DNA of 64,000 nt from CAYXDO01 sp964463485 (GTDB lineage: Bacteria; Myxococcota; Kuafuiibacteriia; Kuafuiibacteriales; Kuafuiibacteriaceae): positions 10,819 through 74,818 of the forward strand of contig CAYXDO010000037.1 in assembly GCA_964463485.1 (NCBI GenBank), read 5' to 3'. The notes under the pieces are model-generated. The model ran no database searches. It had not been told where the DNA came from and saw nothing but the letters and a program-made list of their open reading frames with translations. Positions 41,593 to 49,664 of the stretch are shown here, in pieces (the stretch's first letter is position 1; each line of letters starts with the position of its first letter). The position numbers and the translations under genes are program-made.

Positions 41593-42930
41593 TCAGGCTT
41601 CGTCGTCCGGGATCGCGCGGGGCTTGAGCCCGTGCTTCTTGATCAAGCGAGTCAGGTGAGATCGGTCCATGTTCGATCGACGGGAAGCGAGCGAGACGTT
41701 GCCTCCGGTCTTTTTCAAGATCGAACGCAGATAGTGGCCTTCGAAGTCCTCGAGCAGCCGCGCGCGAGCGTCGTTATAAGGGAGCGTCGAGAGGCGCTCG
41801 AAGATCTCGGACCCGGCCATTGTCTCGTCGTACTTCGATTCGGCGCTCGATTCGCGCAGCAGCATCGGCGCCTCGCCCATGACGATCGCCGCCTCGATCA
41901 CGTTACGGAGCTCGCGAACATTACCGGGCCAGTGATGCGCGGTGAGCCCGTCGATCGCGCTCTGAGGGAGCACTTCGGAGAGCGGCCCGTGATATCCGCC
42001 CGCGCGCGCGAAATGCTCCGCGAGGATCGGGATGTCCTCCTTGCGTTCACGGAGCGGCGGGATCTTCAGCAGGATGACCGCGATGCGATAGTAGAGGTCT
42101 TGGCGAAATCGATCTGCGTTGACCTCGGTGCGCAGATCTCGATTGGTCGCACAAACGACGCGGACGTCCACAGATACCGTGTGCGTTCCGCCTACTCTCC
42201 GAAAGGAGCGCCGCTCGAGCGCGCCGAGCAGCGCGGTCTGGAGATTCGCGGGCAGCTCACCGATCTCGTCGAGGAAGATCGTGCCTCCATGGGCGCGTTC
42301 GAAGGCGCCGAGGTGCTGTCGCTCTGCGCCGGTGAACGCTCCTTTTTCGTGCCCGAAGAGCTCGGACGCGATCAGCGTCGGCAACATCGAGCCGCAATCG
42401 ACGGTTTCGAACGGCTTGTCCTTGCGCTGGCTCGCGGAGTGGATCGCGCGGGCGACGACTTCCTTACCGGAGCCGGTCTCTCCGAGAATCAGCACCGACG
42501 CGTTGGACTGCGCGGCGCGGTCTACTCGCGCCATCACCTGGCGCATGCTCGGCGTGCTCCCGATCAACCCGCCGAGTCGATCTCCTCCGAAGAGCTCGAC
42601 GGTGACGGTCTCGCCATCGCCGATTCGGAGCGTCGTGCGGCCGAGCTTGAGGACGGTGCCGGGAAGGATCCGGGCACGCTCGATGAGGGCGCCGCCGATG
42701 GCCGTGCCGTTGGTGGAGCCGTGGTCCTTGACGAAGATCCGGTCGCCCCGTCGTTCGACTTCCAAATGAAAGCGAGAGACGGTTTCGTCGGTCAGGACGA
42801 GATCGTTTTGCGGCGCGGTGCCGACGGTCATCGTCTCGAAGCCAGTAGTGGCGGACCTTCCGAGGTCGGGTCCTTCGAGGACCTCGACCCGGAGTGAGCG
42901 CACGGGGAGGCCCAAGTCGCCGTGCGGCAT
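41593..42930 (-). CDS. FHA-domain sigma-54 dependent activator
   Basis: 445-residue enhancer-binding protein. An N-terminal FHA domain (about 14-105; TVGTAPQND, SRFHLEVE, DHGSTNGT) senses phosphothreonine. The AAA+ domain has Walker A GETGSGKE (150-157), intact GAFTGA (197-202) and Walker B IFLDEIGE (218-225). The C-terminus is a Fis-like HTH (KKTGGNVSLASRRSNMDRSH). Such proteins are activated when their FHA binds a phosphorylated partner; the next gene encodes a Ser/Thr kinase, a classic myxobacterial pairing. ATG 42930 is chosen, GTG 42945 is an alternative. The long frame upstream overlaps the divergent gene and is rejected. Confidence 0.95.
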   Translation of the reverse strand: MPHGDLGLPVRSLRVEVLEGPDLGRSATTGFETMTVGTAPQNDLVLTDETVSRFHLEVERRGDRIFVKDHGSTNGTAIGGALIERARILPGTVLKLGRTTLRIGDGETVTVELFGGDRLGGLIGSTPSMRQVMARVDRAAQSNASVLILGETGSGKEVVARAIHSASQRKDKPFETVDCGSMLPTLIASELFGHEKGAFTGAERQHLGAFERAHGGTIFLDEIGELPANLQTALLGALERRSFRRVGGTHTVSVDVRVVCATNRDLRTEVNADRFRQDLYYRIAVILLKIPPLRERKEDIPILAEHFARAGGYHGPLSEVLPQSAIDGLTAHHWPGNVRELRNVIEAAIVMGEAPMLLRESSAESKYDETMAGSEIFERLSTLPYNDARARLLEDFEGHYLRSILKKTGGNVSLASRRSNMDRSHLTRLIKKHGLKPRAIPDDEA

Positions 42931-42951
42931 CGTCGCGTCGGTCACCCGTTC

Positions 42952-42980
42952 ACTGTAGGAAGCGCTGGAGGGAGGGGCAA
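42952..42980 (-). promoter_or_regulatory. Weak candidate sigma-70 promoter of the FHA activator operon
   Basis: On the minus strand TTGCCC (42980-42975), 17 nt, TACAGT (42957-42952). Half the -35 and four of six -10 bases match. It would give a short leader before ATG 42930. The shared region with the divergent gene at 43031 is only about 100 nt. Confidence 0.22.
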
Positions 42981-43030
42981 GAAGCGTTTGGTTGGACCCT
43001 GACAATCGAGAACTCCAGTAGACTCCGCTC

Positions 43031-43702
43031 GTGCTGTCGCTCCTGGCCATCGCGGCGGTCGCGGTGCAGCTCACCGAAGCCGGTGATTTGTCTCCTTCCG
43101 AGGCCGCGAGGTTCACTCAGGAGCTAGTCTCGTCGGTCGAGGCGAAGACTGGTCTGCCGGTGATCATGCTCGAGGCGTCGTTCAAGGGCTGCGCGAAGCC
43201 GCGCTGCGACGGCGTCGGAGATCCGGCCGAGCTCATTCGTTTGAAGCTCGATCCTGGAGCGACGCGGGTCGCCGTCGCGCTCGAGCGGATCCGCGATGGG
43301 GAGCGCATCGCGAACGGCGAGGAGGTCGGCCCGTTCGAGTCCTTCTCGTGGCGTGGCCGCTTCGACGCGCTAGTCGCGGAGCTGTTCAGCGAGCCCCTTT
43401 CGTTTCGGGAGCTCCCGCCCAAGTTGAGTCCCGAAGCGCTGGTGGCTCCGGTCGAGCCGAGCGTTCCCTGGATCGTACCGGTGCTCGTTGGTGTCGGCGC
43501 CCTCGCTGCGGCGGGGGGCGTGGTCTTCACGGTGACGAGCGCGAACGCACAAGCCGAGCTCGAGTCGAAGCTGCTGATCGACGAGGATCTGGAGGCGGCG
43601 GAGAACAAAGCGATGACCCACCGAGGGATCGCGGCGGCGCTCCTCGGCGCCGCGATCGTAGCCGCCTGCACGACCGTAGCGGTCGTCCTCTCGGGGCCAT
43701 GA
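43031..43702 (+). CDS. Exported hypothetical protein with two C-terminal membrane helices
   Basis: 223-residue protein from GTG 43031. The N-terminus is hydrophobic (LSLLAIAAVAVQL) and may be a signal peptide. A central domain of about 100 residues has a strand-rich pattern with KGCAKPRCDG. Two membrane helices follow (WIVPVLVGVGALAAAGGVVF and GIAAALLGAAIVAACTTVAV) separated by a charged segment. No family is recognised. It is divergent from the FHA activator gene and could be under its control. Confidence 0.6.
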   Translation: MLSLLAIAAVAVQLTEAGDLSPSEAARFTQELVSSVEAKTGLPVIMLEASFKGCAKPRCDGVGDPAELIRLKLDPGATRVAVALERIRDGERIANGEEVGPFESFSWRGRFDALVAELFSEPLSFRELPPKLSPEALVAPVEPSVPWIVPVLVGVGALAAAGGVVFTVTSANAQAELESKLLIDEDLEAAENKAMTHRGIAAALLGAAIVAACTTVAVVLSGP

Positions 43703-43815
43703 GTCGGGCCCCCGAATCACAATTCTTTTACGAACCTTTCGCGGGTGAATCACACCTCGTTCGACCATCGGACTTAGGGTGACGGTGTGGCGCGAGGCGC
43801 CTGAAGGAGGTTCTC

Positions 43816-45147
43816 ATGACTTACCAACGAACTCACGGAGCACGCAGCGTGGCCCTCTCCGCGGCGCTTTGCGGGCTGGCGGCGTCGACCGCCGAGGCCG
43901 GCCCGGTGACTCTCAAAGTCGCCCTCGGCACTCCGGTCATGTTGGCCGATCGACCCAACTCGGCGTACCTGAAGATCGGTCTGACCGGAGGGGACCAGGT
44001 GACCAAGGCCGTCCCAGTCAATCTGGCGATCGTGCTCGACCGAAGTGGCTCGATGGCGGGTGACAAGATCGAACGCGCCAAGGAGGCGGCCAAGCTGCTC
44101 GTTCAACGACTCAGCGCGGACGACATCGTCTCGGTGATTGCGTACGACAGCACCGTGGCCGTCATCGTTCCTTCGACGAAGCTGACCGACAAGGCGAACG
44201 TGTTGGCTCGCATCGACGCGCTCCGACCCGACGGGTCGACGGCCTTGTTCGCGGGCGTCTCCACGGGTCTTTCTGAGGTTCGCAAGTTCTTCGACCAGAC
44301 TCGAGTGAATCGCGTGATTCTGCTGTCGGACGGCCAGGCCAACGTCGGGCCCTCGTCGCCCAACGAGCTCGGCCAACTCGGGATCTACGCGGCCAAGAGC
44401 GGAATTTCGATCAGCACGATCGGCCTCGGCCTCGGCTATAACGAGGACTTGATGACGGCGCTCGCCAAGAGGAGCGACGGAAATCATGACTTCGCCGAGC
44501 GCAGCGAAGATCTGGCTCGCATCTTCGACGTCGAGCTCAAGGACGTGCTCGCGGTGGTGGCTCAGGAAGTCACCGTCAAGGCCAGGTTCCCCGAGGGCAT
44601 CACACCACTCCGAAGTCTCAATCGAGACGCTGAAATTCGTGGACGCGAAGTGATCCTGTCGATGAACCAGCTCTACGCGCGCCAAGAGAAGTTTCTCCTC
44701 ATCGAAGTGGCGGTGGCCGCGAGCGCGGTCGGTCGGACGAGCGAGATCGCCAACGTAGAGGTGTCTTACGCCAACGTGGCTGCGGGGGGAGCTACCGAGC
44801 GACTCTCCGCGAACGCGACGGCGACTTTCTCGCGTTCGATCGCGGACGTGGAGCGAGCGACGGATCGAGACGTGATGGTCGCGGCCATCGAGGCCGTCGC
44901 CACGAAGAGGAACGAGCTTGCGCTGGCGCTGCGCGACGAAGGCAAGGTCAAGGAGGCCGAGAAGGTCCTGCTCGACAACTCACGAGAGCTTCGCGAGGCC
45001 GGTCAGCGATGGTCTTCTACCAGACTCGAAGAGTATGGGACGACGAACGAAGTCGACGCCAAGAACCTCGCCCCGGAGGGTTGGGGACAGCGCCGAAAAG
45101 CCATGCGTAAGCAGCAGTATATGAACATTCAACAGCAGTACCACTGA
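43816..45147 (+). CDS. Secreted VWA-domain protein
   Basis: 443-residue exported protein. A signal peptide ends near AEAGP. The von Willebrand A domain contains a full MIDAS start DRSGSMAG (D75) plus the Thr/Asp in PDGSTALFAG and ILLSDGQANVG, so it should bind a divalent metal and a protein partner. The C-terminal part is helical and ends in a Gln-rich tail. The start has a perfect GAAGGAGG ribosome site. It lies 7 nt before the histidine kinase gene and is likely a sensor accessory or surface protein of that system. A paralogue is at 48287. Confidence 0.88.
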   Translation: MTYQRTHGARSVALSAALCGLAASTAEAGPVTLKVALGTPVMLADRPNSAYLKIGLTGGDQVTKAVPVNLAIVLDRSGSMAGDKIERAKEAAKLLVQRLSADDIVSVIAYDSTVAVIVPSTKLTDKANVLARIDALRPDGSTALFAGVSTGLSEVRKFFDQTRVNRVILLSDGQANVGPSSPNELGQLGIYAAKSGISISTIGLGLGYNEDLMTALAKRSDGNHDFAERSEDLARIFDVELKDVLAVVAQEVTVKARFPEGITPLRSLNRDAEIRGREVILSMNQLYARQEKFLLIEVAVAASAVGRTSEIANVEVSYANVAAGGATERLSANATATFSRSIADVERATDRDVMVAAIEAVATKRNELALALRDEGKVKEAEKVLLDNSRELREAGQRWSSTRLEEYGTTNEVDAKNLAPEGWGQRRKAMRKQQYMNIQQQYH

Positions 45148-45154
45148 GCTGTTC

Positions 45155-46798
45155 TTGAGACGCAGACTCACATCGCTTTACGCGCTCGTGGTCGCGGGGC
45201 CGCTCGCCCTCCTGTTGGGGCTCGCGATCGTCGTCGCCAAAGACGAACGTGAGATTCAGCGCGAGCGATTGCGGGCGGCGGTGGCTCTTCGGGTCGACGA
45301 CCTCGCCGCTCACATCGAATCGACGCTCGGCCAGATCGAGCGAGAGACGCTCGAAGCGCTCCCTGATGTGTCTGCGGGTCACGATAGCCTCCGGGAGCTC
45401 GCACGGACCGCGCCCTTCATCGTGTTGCCATTCACGATGGCCCGAGACGGAACGCTCACGTACCCATCGGGGGAGCTTCTCAGCGCAAAGGAGCGAGAGT
45501 TTCTGGAGCGAACCCGCGCGATCTGGAGCGGCGACGCGATTCTGTATAGGACGCCTCAACCGGAGAGCTCGAGGAAAGAGAGCCCGTCGACCGCTCAAAG
45601 AGCCGAGCCTCAGCAGTCTCTCTCACGCTCGAGCCAGCCCCTCGAGAGTCCGGACCAGGGTTCCTGGATCACTTGGCATTGGCAGGAGGGGCTCCACCTC
45701 TTGTTGTATCGTCGCGAGCCCGGCGGAGAGCTCATGGGCGCGGAGATCGACCGCGTCGCGGTACTCTCGCGGCTCGTGGCCGAGCTCGCGGAGCGACCTT
45801 CATCCACCGACGCGACGGCCCTGCCTTGGCGGACTGCGCTCGTCGACGCTCGAGGTGACTCCGTCGCGAACTTCGGCCCGCTCGAGCCCAAGGGTGCGCC
45901 GCTCGTCGAGCGCGCGCTTCGGTACCCGCTGGACTCTTATCGACTGAGATCATGGGTCGATCCGCGCGCGCTCGGGGAAGGGATCTTCGGCCCAGGGATC
46001 CTGCTCGGCCTCGTCGCCTTCGTGCTTGCCATATTGGGATTGTCGGCCTGGATTTGGAGAGAACACGACCGAGACCTGAGGGACGCCGCCCAGCGCGTCG
46101 GCTTCGTCACTCAAGTCTCCCACGAGCTCAAGACCCCACTCACCAACATCCGCTTGTACGCGGAGATGCTCGAAGACGAGATCCCGGAAGAAGATCGTAC
46201 CGCTGCGCGCCACTTGGGGGTGATCGTGTCCGAGAGTCAGCGACTCACGCGACTCATTCACAACATCCTCACGTTCTCGAAGAACCAGAGCGGTACGCTT
46301 AAGCTCCATCCCCAGCCCGTCGACCTCGACGAGACCGTTGCCCACGCCATCGAGAGCTCCGCGGCCTCCCTCTCCGAACAGGGGATCGAGCTCACTTACT
46401 CGAAGGGCAACTCCGGCACCGTGACCACCGACGTCGACGCGGTCGGCCAGATCGTGGCCAATCTCCTTTCGAACGTGGAGAAGTATGCAGCCGCGGGCAA
46501 GAGAGTGGTGGTGAAGACCGGGCGAGAGAGTCAGTCCGCATTCGTCGACGTGCGAGACTTCGGACCGGGTATCGAATCGCGGCACTCGGAGGCGGTGTTT
46601 GCGCCCTTCTTCCGCATCCAAGACCAACTGACACAGTCGGCGAGCGGCACGGGGATCGGACTGACCATCGCCCGCCAGCTCGCCCGGCTGCTTCACGGCG
46701 ACCTCGCGCTGGTCCCGGTGGAAGGGCCCGGGAGCTGCTTCCGACTCACCCTTCCCGCTCCAAAAGACGCGGACCTCGCGCTCACAGGTGACTCATGA
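45155..46798 (+). CDS. Sensor histidine kinase
   Basis: 547-residue membrane kinase. It has one N-terminal helix (LYALVVAGPLALLLGLAIVV), a periplasmic region of about 250 residues, a second helix (GPGILLGLVAFVLAILGL), and then the kinase core: H-box SHELKTPLTN with the phospho-acceptor His near 323, N-box LLSNVEKYA, G1 DFGPGIES, F-box FAPFFRI and G2 GTGIGLTIAR. No HAMP domain is obvious. The start is a TTG at 45155, 7 nt after the VWA stop; no upstream ATG fits. The periplasmic part is not similar to known sensor domains. The response regulator starts with a 4-nt overlap (ATGA). Confidence 0.9.
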   Translation: MRRRLTSLYALVVAGPLALLLGLAIVVAKDEREIQRERLRAAVALRVDDLAAHIESTLGQIERETLEALPDVSAGHDSLRELARTAPFIVLPFTMARDGTLTYPSGELLSAKEREFLERTRAIWSGDAILYRTPQPESSRKESPSTAQRAEPQQSLSRSSQPLESPDQGSWITWHWQEGLHLLLYRREPGGELMGAEIDRVAVLSRLVAELAERPSSTDATALPWRTALVDARGDSVANFGPLEPKGAPLVERALRYPLDSYRLRSWVDPRALGEGIFGPGILLGLVAFVLAILGLSAWIWREHDRDLRDAAQRVGFVTQVSHELKTPLTNIRLYAEMLEDEIPEEDRTAARHLGVIVSESQRLTRLIHNILTFSKNQSGTLKLHPQPVDLDETVAHAIESSAASLSEQGIELTYSKGNSGTVTTDVDAVGQIVANLLSNVEKYAAAGKRVVVKTGRESQSAFVDVRDFGPGIESRHSEAVFAPFFRIQDQLTQSASGTGIGLTIARQLARLLHGDLALVPVEGPGSCFRLTLPAPKDADLALTGDS

Positions 46799-47487
46799 AA
46801 GTGCTCATCGCCGAAGACGACACGAACATTCGAGCTGGGTTGGTCGAGATCTTGGAGGCCGAAGGGTACCGGGTCCACGCGGTCCCCGACGGCGCGGAGG
46901 CCCTCAGCGCGTTTCGCAGCCACTCGTTCGACTTCGTGTGCCTCGACGTGATGATGCCCAAGAAGAGCGGCTACGACGTCTGTCGGGAGATCCGTCGGGT
47001 GAACTCGGCGGTGCCGGTCGTCTTCCTCTCGGCCAAGACCGAAGAGATCGACCGAGTGCTCGGGTTAGAGTTGGGAGCGGACGATTACATCCTCAAGCCG
47101 TTCGGGAAGAACGAGCTGATCGCGCGGATCCGCGCCATCTCCCGCCGGACCTACGCGGCCATGCCCGAGAAGACCGAGGATTCGTCGTTTCAGATCGGAG
47201 ACCTGGAGGTGATTCCACGGGAGCTCCGAGCCAGGCGAGGAGAGAATGAGTACGAGCTTTCGCTACGCGAAGTCAGAATACTCCGGGAGCTCGCGACCCA
47301 TCCCCAGCAGGTGCTCGACCGGGACCACTTGTATCGGACCTGTTGGGACGGCACGTACCCCAACAGCCGAACGCTGGATCAGCACGTGAGCAAACTGAGG
47401 AAGAAGGTCGAGCGGGACCCGGCCGCGCCGGAGATCATCTCGACGGTACACGGGGTCGGCTATCGCTATCCGGGGCCACGCGGCTGA
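46795..47487 (+). CDS. OmpR-family response regulator
   Basis: 230-residue regulator. The receiver has acidic residues E7, D8 and D9, phosphoacceptor D51 (FVCLDVMMPKKSG), S79 and K101 (YILKPFG), so it should be phosphorylated normally by the adjacent kinase. The C-terminal winged helix (LSLREVRILRELATHP, NSRTLDQHVSKLRKKVE, ISTVHGVGYRYPG) is typical of OmpR/PhoB DNA-binding domains. The ATG overlaps the kinase stop by 4 nt. Confidence 0.95.
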   Translation: MKVLIAEDDTNIRAGLVEILEAEGYRVHAVPDGAEALSAFRSHSFDFVCLDVMMPKKSGYDVCREIRRVNSAVPVVFLSAKTEEIDRVLGLELGADDYILKPFGKNELIARIRAISRRTYAAMPEKTEDSSFQIGDLEVIPRELRARRGENEYELSLREVRILRELATHPQQVLDRDHLYRTCWDGTYPNSRTLDQHVSKLRKKVERDPAAPEIISTVHGVGYRYPGPRG

Positions 47488-47515
47488 AATCGGGCGGCCT
47501 TTCTGCGATCGAAAC

Positions 47516-47896
47516 TCAGACTCTGAGTAGCCGAACCGACGGAAAGTAGAGTTTGAGTCGGTCGAGATCGTCGAAATCGGAAGTCAGAACATAGTCGCCT
47601 CGCATCGCGGCTGAAGCCATCACGATCGCATCGATGATCCCAGCGCCTGTGATGGCGGCGACGGCCGCGCCAGCAGAACGAGCCAGGTCGACTTCCAGGG
47701 GCTCGACGATGCAGCTGGAGAGGAGCGAGGCAACTCGGGCGGACCGGGGCCCGCCGCGCCAGACTTCCGCCACGACCACCGTCGGGACGGTGATGCCTCG
47801 TCCGCGACGCTGCGCCTCCGCGAAATGCAAGACGACTCGGCGCTCACCGCGCTCGAACGCGATGAGCGCGCCCGAGTCGAGCGTCAGTCCTGCCAT
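47516..47896 (-). CDS. vapC: VapC-type PIN-domain toxin
   Basis: 126-residue PIN-domain ribonuclease-like protein. The four acidic residues of the active site are present: D7 (LTLDSGALIAFERG), E44 (VVVAEVWRG), D89 (GIIDAIVMA) and D107 (TSDFDDLDRL). VapC toxins cut tRNA or rRNA and are held in check by the cognate antitoxin. The ATG at 47896 overlaps the antitoxin stop by 13 nt, the usual VapBC arrangement. It is convergent with the response regulator gene. Confidence 0.9.
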   Translation of the reverse strand: MAGLTLDSGALIAFERGERRVVLHFAEAQRRGRGITVPTVVVAEVWRGGPRSARVASLLSSCIVEPLEVDLARSAGAAVAAITGAGIIDAIVMASAAMRGDYVLTSDFDDLDRLKLYFPSVRLLRV

Positions 47897-48144
47897 TCAG
47901 CTCGGATGGCCGCCATTTCGGCCTCGGTGATGGTGCCGTGCTCGGCCTCGTACTCCGAAATGATCGCCTGCAGTCGTCGACGCCGAACATCGTGTGCGAG
48001 TGACTCGGTGATGTGCGCGCTCAAAGTGCGGTGGCCCTTGCGTGCGTCCTGTCGAACGCTGCGCAAGACGTCCTCATCGACGGTGATCGAGATTTTTCGC
48101 GTACGCGAGCCGGTCTTCTTCTTCCTGACCGCCAAGGAGCTCAT
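47884..48144 (-). CDS. vapB: VapB-type ribbon-helix-helix antitoxin
   Basis: 86-residue antitoxin. A basic N-terminal segment (RKKKTGSRTRKISITVDEDV) leads into a ribbon-helix-helix-like DNA-binding region, and the acidic C-terminus (EYEAEHGTITEAEMAAIRAE) would wrap the toxin. A 13-bp perfect inverted repeat lies directly upstream (48146-48174), as expected for autoregulation. The stop overlaps the toxin start by 13 nt. Confidence 0.85.
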   Translation of the reverse strand: MSSLAVRKKKTGSRTRKISITVDEDVLRSVRQDARKGHRTLSAHITESLAHDVRRRRLQAIISEYEAEHGTITEAEMAAIRAEWQD

Positions 48145-48145
48145 G

Positions 48146-48174
48146 CGATCATCCTACCACAGGTAGGATGATCG
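48146..48174. promoter_or_regulatory. Perfect 13-bp inverted repeat, antitoxin operator
   Basis: Arms CGATCATCCTACC and GGTAGGATGATCG are separated by three bases (ACA). The right end touches the antitoxin start: only one base separates it from the ATG (48144-48142). The element therefore also covers the only ribosome-site-like sequence (TAGGATG on the minus strand). The antitoxin-toxin complex probably binds here; a hairpin in the mRNA could also limit translation. Confidence 0.75.
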
Positions 48175-48286
48175 AGTCACGCGGAATCGGGGTCGATATG
48201 TAAAAATTCCGCAACATTCGTAAAACGTTGGCCCTGACTCCGGCAGCCGAGATTCGGCGTGAGATCGTCTCGCCATGGAGGCCCTC

Positions 48287-49585
48287 ATGAAATACTCGTC
48301 TCTCGCCATCGTGTTCGGAGCCGCGTGCTCCGCACAGCCCAAACCCACCCTGGAGCTCGCCATCGACGCGAACCAGAGCCTGATCCGTGCGAACCAAGGG
48401 GGCATCGTGATCGCGCGATTGAAGGTGCAGGGCCACGCCTCGCCGGCGGCGCAGCCGCCGCCGGTGGACATGGCGCTCGTGCTCGACGCGTCGGGCTCGA
48501 TGGAAGGTGACCCGATCACTCATGCCAAGACCGCCGCGAGGACTCTTCTCGAGGGCCTGCGTGCGGATGACCGGGTAGCCGTCGTTTCGTTTGGCTCGGA
48601 GGCGCGGCTGGTCGCGCCGATGTCCGAGGTCGACGCGGCGGGAGGTGAGTTGGCGCAGCGAATCGAGACCATCAGCGCGGACGGAACCACCGACCTGGCG
48701 GCGGGTCTGACTCTGGCGTTGACTCAGCTGAAGGCCAGCCGGAGATCGGGCGCGGTGCGGAGGATCGTGCTGCTCTCCGACGGAGTACCGAACGAGTCCT
48801 CGACGCTCGCGGCGCTGATCGAGGAGGCTCGCGGGCTCGAGATTTCCGTGGCCACGATGGGTCTGGGCCTAGACACCGATGAAGTCTTGCTCTCTCGCAT
48901 CGCGCTGGACACTCATGGGTCGTTTCGATTCGTGGCCGATCCGGTGGCCGTCGCGACGGCGTTCACCGAGGAGGTGCGGCGGGCCGGGAAGACGGTGGCG
49001 CGATCGATCGGTGGGGAGATCAGGTTGGGTCCGGGCGTCTTCGTCGAGCGAGCCGTTGGGATCTCGGCGCAGCCGGGCGCACGCACGCTCACGCTATCGC
49101 TCGGAGATTTGTCGGAGGGAGAGTCTCGAGACGTGATTCTCATGCTTCGGACGCCCGTCAAGCCCAGCGGCTCGCGGGTGGAGCTCCTCGAGGCGCGCGT
49201 TTGGTCCGCGGACACCGACGATACCCATCCAAAGGCGAAGGGGTATCTTGGACTCGGAGTCACAGAAAGTGAGGAGGCGCTGGGGGCGAGCCTTCACCCG
49301 GACGTGGTGCTCGACGCGATGAAGGCGGAGGCCGCGGCGACGTCGATCTCGGCGCTCGGGCTCGCTCGGGAAGGTCGGCGGGATGAGGCTCAGCAGGCGT
49401 TGATCAACTCACGAGCGGGCCTGCAGAAGCAGCTCGAGACCCAAGCGATCGGAGCGAACGTGGAGGCGGCGAAGATAGCGCGGCTCGAGCTGCTGGAGAG
49501 CGCGCTGAGTGGGTCGAATCGAGAGGCGCGGAAGCTGGCCAACGAGCTTCAGCAGCAGTCGGTTCAGCAGCTGCTGGGTCATTGA
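48287..49585 (+). CDS. VWA-domain lipoprotein (paralogue of 43816)
   Basis: 432-residue protein starting at ATG 48287, with GGAGG 6 nt upstream. The N-terminus (SSLAIVFGAACSAQ) ends in a lipobox-like GAAC, so it is probably a lipoprotein. The VWA MIDAS is DASGSMEG (D67), with SADGTTDLAAG and VLLSDGVPNESS. The rest matches the 43816 protein in layout, including a helical C-terminus rich in Gln/Ala. It lacks the neighbouring two-component system. An AT-rich patch around 48198-48230 probably holds its promoter and that of the divergent antitoxin gene. Confidence 0.85.
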   Translation: MKYSSLAIVFGAACSAQPKPTLELAIDANQSLIRANQGGIVIARLKVQGHASPAAQPPPVDMALVLDASGSMEGDPITHAKTAARTLLEGLRADDRVAVVSFGSEARLVAPMSEVDAAGGELAQRIETISADGTTDLAAGLTLALTQLKASRRSGAVRRIVLLSDGVPNESSTLAALIEEARGLEISVATMGLGLDTDEVLLSRIALDTHGSFRFVADPVAVATAFTEEVRRAGKTVARSIGGEIRLGPGVFVERAVGISAQPGARTLTLSLGDLSEGESRDVILMLRTPVKPSGSRVELLEARVWSADTDDTHPKAKGYLGLGVTESEEALGASLHPDVVLDAMKAEAAATSISALGLAREGRRDEAQQALINSRAGLQKQLETQAIGANVEAAKIARLELLESALSGSNREARKLANELQQQSVQQLLGH

Positions 49586-49664
49586 GCGACGATAGTCAGA
49601 ACGCCGTTGGCGAGAGCTTCCCGGCGGATTGACATACTCACGGGCAGCCGCGCAGTGTGCAGAC

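Noticed and set aside
42946..43116. N-terminal extension of the FHA activator
   Set aside because: It overlaps the divergent exported protein gene and has no FHA-like sequence before ATG 42930.
47516..48174. Sign of a mobile element around the VapBC genes
   Set aside because: No transposase, direct repeats or attachment sites were seen beyond the operator palindrome.
49629..49657. TTGACA box as a sigma-70 promoter for the 49665 gene
   Set aside because: No acceptable -10 at 16-18 nt and the distance to the start would be too short.
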